Notes under the pieces: generated by a model
What the model saw: the letters and a program-made list of their open reading frames with translations, nothing else
Told to the model about the DNA's origin: nothing
Database searches by the model: none
Part shown: positions 62,095 to 64,000 of the stretch, in pieces
How the letters are laid out: each line of letters opens with the position of its first letter
Numbering within the stretch: position 1 is the first letter of the stretch
Source: an uncultured Corynebacterium sp.
GTDB taxonomy: Bacteria > Actinomycetota > Actinomycetes > Mycobacteriales > Mycobacteriaceae
Direction of reading: 5' to 3'
DNA length: 64,000 nucleotides
Assembly: GCA_943913645.1 (NCBI GenBank)
Contig: CALTYZ010000011.1
Coordinates: 17,868-81,867 of the forward strand
Program-made: the position numbers and the translations under genes

Positions 62095-63639
62095 ATGACT
62101 GTCCGCAGTCCGCGTGAAAGCCACCGCATGCCGCGCGTATCAGCCCCCACCCCGCCCGCACGGGCAGCCGTTCGACCTGCGGCTCGCCGCATTCCTGAGT
62201 CTTCGCTTGCGCGCTTTGTCCGTTCGCTCACCGCAGAGATGGACGCGCGAGCCCTGCTTGACTACACAATGATCCGCACTGTCGTGCTTGTGCTCACCGG
62301 TCTTGGGGTCATCATGGTGATGAGCTCATCGATGGCGACATCCTTTGCTGATTCTTCCTCAGTTTGGTCGCAAGCCCTCCGCCAAAGCATCATGGTGTGC
62401 ATCGGGTTGATTGCATTTTGGGTGGCGTTGAAAACACCACCATCAGTTATTCGCCGTCTCTCCGGGGTCATGATGGTGGGCGCGATTGTGCTGCTGATCG
62501 CCGTGCTCATCCCCGGTGTCGGTACCGGGCGAGCAGAAGTGGGTTCTCAGTCGTGGATCGTGTTCGGGCCGCTGCGACTGCAGCCATCAGAGGTGGCGCG
62601 CATCGCAATCGCGATCTGGGGCGCCCAGGTGCTTGCCGGGCGCGATCCGCGATATTTGTTCAGACCGCAAAACGGGTTCTTCGGTTTTCTCCTCGTTGCT
62701 GCGCTGTGCATTGGTTTGATTGCTGCGCAGGGAGATCTGGGTATGGCGGTCTCTTTCGCCATTGTCGTCGGCTTCATCTTGTTGTTCGCGGGGGTGTCGT
62801 GGAAGACGATCGGTGTCGCCGCGGTGTTCGGTGCGGTTGTCATGGCGGCACAATTTGCTGCAGGCGGTTTCCGCTCTAATCGGTTTGTGGTGTACTTCGA
62901 TGCGCTAGTCGGGAAATTCGATGACACGCGCGGTGTCGCTTTCCAATCTCATCAGGGCTTCCTTTCGCTTGCCGACGGCTCGGTGTTCGGCGTTGGCCTT
63001 GGACAATCCCGCGCAAAGTGGTTTTACCTACCAGAGGCACGAAACGACTTCATCTTTGCAGTAATTGGTGAGGAGCTTGGACTCTGGGGTGGGGCACTGG
63101 TCATCACCTTATTTGCCTTGCTTGGCTTTTTTGGCTTGCGTACAGCTCGGCGAGCGCACAACCAGTTTCAGGCGCTGATGGCCGCAGCACTCACCGCCGG
63201 ATTAGTCTCGCAGGCATTCATCAACATCGGCTACGTTGTGGGGTTGCTTCCGGTGACCGGTATCCAGTTGCCGCTACTTTCCGCTGGTGGCACGTCAGCA
63301 ATCATCACGCTTGCCGGTATGGGGGTGCTTGCTTCCGTGGCTCGGCATGAACCGGAAGCGATATCGGCGATGCAAAACCGGGGCCGCCCAACGTTTGACC
63401 GTTTGTTTGGCATTGGTGAGCCGCGTACGCCGACACAAGAGCGCAAACGCACACCGCGGGCAGCCCGCCCGGGTCGCCGCACACCGCGGACGCTGAGCGC
63501 AAGTGAACGTGAGCAGCGTTTTGGCACCCGTGTTCCCGCTTCTAACGCATCGCGCTCCGACTCCGCCCGCCGGCTGGAGAGAACACGATACGATGATCCA
63601 CGACGTTCTACCCGCAGCGGCTACCGCCGCGTCGGGTAG
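62095..63639 (+). CDS. ftsW: Septal peptidoglycan glycosyltransferase FtsW (SEDS)
   Basis: FtsW polymerises lipid II at the septum together with FtsI. The 514-aa SEDS protein has about 60 hydrophilic N-terminal residues and ten helices. Family signatures are GSQSWIVFGPLRLQPSE (with the catalytic-loop acidic residue nearby), SHQGFLSLADGSVFGVGLGQS and PEARNDFIFAVIGEELGL. A long basic C-terminal tail (Arg/Thr/Pro-rich, about 110 residues) is typical of actinobacterial FtsW. murG follows after 45 bp. Confidence 0.96.
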   Translation: MTVRSPRESHRMPRVSAPTPPARAAVRPAARRIPESSLARFVRSLTAEMDARALLDYTMIRTVVLVLTGLGVIMVMSSSMATSFADSSSVWSQALRQSIMVCIGLIAFWVALKTPPSVIRRLSGVMMVGAIVLLIAVLIPGVGTGRAEVGSQSWIVFGPLRLQPSEVARIAIAIWGAQVLAGRDPRYLFRPQNGFFGFLLVAALCIGLIAAQGDLGMAVSFAIVVGFILLFAGVSWKTIGVAAVFGAVVMAAQFAAGGFRSNRFVVYFDALVGKFDDTRGVAFQSHQGFLSLADGSVFGVGLGQSRAKWFYLPEARNDFIFAVIGEELGLWGGALVITLFALLGFFGLRTARRAHNQFQALMAAALTAGLVSQAFINIGYVVGLLPVTGIQLPLLSAGGTSAIITLAGMGVLASVARHEPEAISAMQNRGRPTFDRLFGIGEPRTPTQERKRTPRAARPGRRTPRTLSASEREQRFGTRVPASNASRSDSARRLERTRYDDPRRSTRSGYRRVG

Positions 63640-63684
63640 ATCATCAAACGATGAGGACCCAGCGAGAAAGAGGGGCAGAGCAGC

Positions 63685-64000
63685 ATGACCGATCAGCCGC
63701 TAAGCGTTGTTGTTGCAGGTGGCGGCACAGCAGGACATATTGAACCAGCGCTGGCGGTGGGGGAGGTGCTTCGCACGCGCCACGGCGCGAATGTGGTTGC
63801 TCTTGGTACCGAGCGGGGGCTGGAGACATCAATCGTTCCCACGCGCGATTTCGAGTTGCGGTTGATTGACCCGGTCCCGATCCCGCGGGGCAAACCGTGG
63901 TTACTCTTCGGCGTGCCGGTAAAGCTGGTCAAATCCGTCAATCAGACCCGTCAGGTCTTGAAAGACACGCAGGCGCAAGCCGTATTCGGTACCGGCGGGG
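63685..64000 (+). CDS. murG: UDP-GlcNAc transferase MurG, N-terminal part (cut by window end)
   Basis: MurG converts lipid I to lipid II on the inner membrane face. Only the first 105 residues are in the window. The glycine-rich loop VVVAGGGTAGHIEPALAVGE, LGTERGLETSIVP, PRGKPWLLF and the start of AVFGTGG are the expected N-terminal motifs. AGAGGGGCAG lies upstream of the ATG at 63685. Confidence 0.95.
   Translation, partial: MTDQPLSVVVAGGGTAGHIEPALAVGEVLRTRHGANVVALGTERGLETSIVPTRDFELRLIDPVPIPRGKPWLLFGVPVKLVKSVNQTRQVLKDTQAQAVFGTGG

Overview
The window looks like a stretch of chromosome from a Corynebacterium-type actinobacterium. It is G+C-rich, with many GTG and some TTG starts and many genes that appear to be leaderless. 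Gene content also points there: a cytochrome bc1-aa3 branch (ctaCF, ctaE-qcrCAB), a DNPR-type (meso-DAP) MurE, class II DAHP synthase, PimB'/MptA mannosyltransferases, LtsA, PknL with its Rv2175c-type partner, and a dcw cluster beginning with mraZ. I see no rRNA or tRNA, CRISPR array, insertion sequence or phage gene. It reads as core genome with short accessory patches. Species cannot be fixed from the sequence alone.

Layout. 1-6.9 kb: 3' end of glnE, a small protein, thrC, a membrane-anchored trypsin-like protease with a small overlapping upstream gene, a Nudix/GH25 pair and envelope proteins of unknown function. 6.9-9.2 kb: a VIT-type metal transporter lacking its cytosolic loop, preceded by DtxR-like boxes, then a membrane protein and a TDT-family transporter. 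9.4-12.7 kb: glnA, an RDD protein and a ThrE-like exporter. 12.8-22.3 kb, all minus strand: DUF4191, lipA, lipB, gcvH, gcvT, gcvP and the three-lipoyl-domain E2 (sucB/aceF). This places lipoate synthesis next to four lipoate-using genes. 22.5-31 kb: a 131-aa conserved protein, pepB, ilvE, a lone cobT, DUF3043, erpA, an S41 peptidase and ltsA.

31-37.8 kb: ctaC-ctaF, then ctaE-qcrC-qcrA-qcrB, the terminal oxidase and bc1 complex. 38-45.2 kb: two NlpC/P60 hydrolases behind matching direct-repeat operators, then pimB, a ROK glucokinase, a PlsC-like acyltransferase, a 59-aa membrane protein, an Rv2179c-like exoribonuclease and aroG. 45.2-50.7 kb: pknL, the Rv2175c-like DNA-binding protein, mptA, idsA, a GNAT protein and a HEPN protein with a LexA-like box upstream. 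50.8-64 kb: a DUF3040 protein, then the division and wall cluster mraZ-rsmH-ftsL-ftsI-murE-murF-mraY-murD-ftsW-murG, cut by the window edge in murG.

How the parts connect. GlnE adenylylates GlnA at a tyrosine visible here. LipB and LipA lipoylate GcvH and the E2. IdsA makes prenyl diphosphates for polyprenyl-phosphate-linked sugars of the kind GT-C enzymes such as MptA use. LtsA, MurE and the dcw genes build amidated DAP-type peptidoglycan, which the NlpC/P60 proteins remodel. The most interesting signals are regulatory: three clusters of MraZ-like repeats before mraZ, an SOS-like palindrome before the HEPN gene, paired 11-bp-period repeats before both NlpC/P60 genes, a shared CCCCGAAAGGGG element before ctaC and ctaE, and tandem DtxR-like sites before the shortened VIT transporter.
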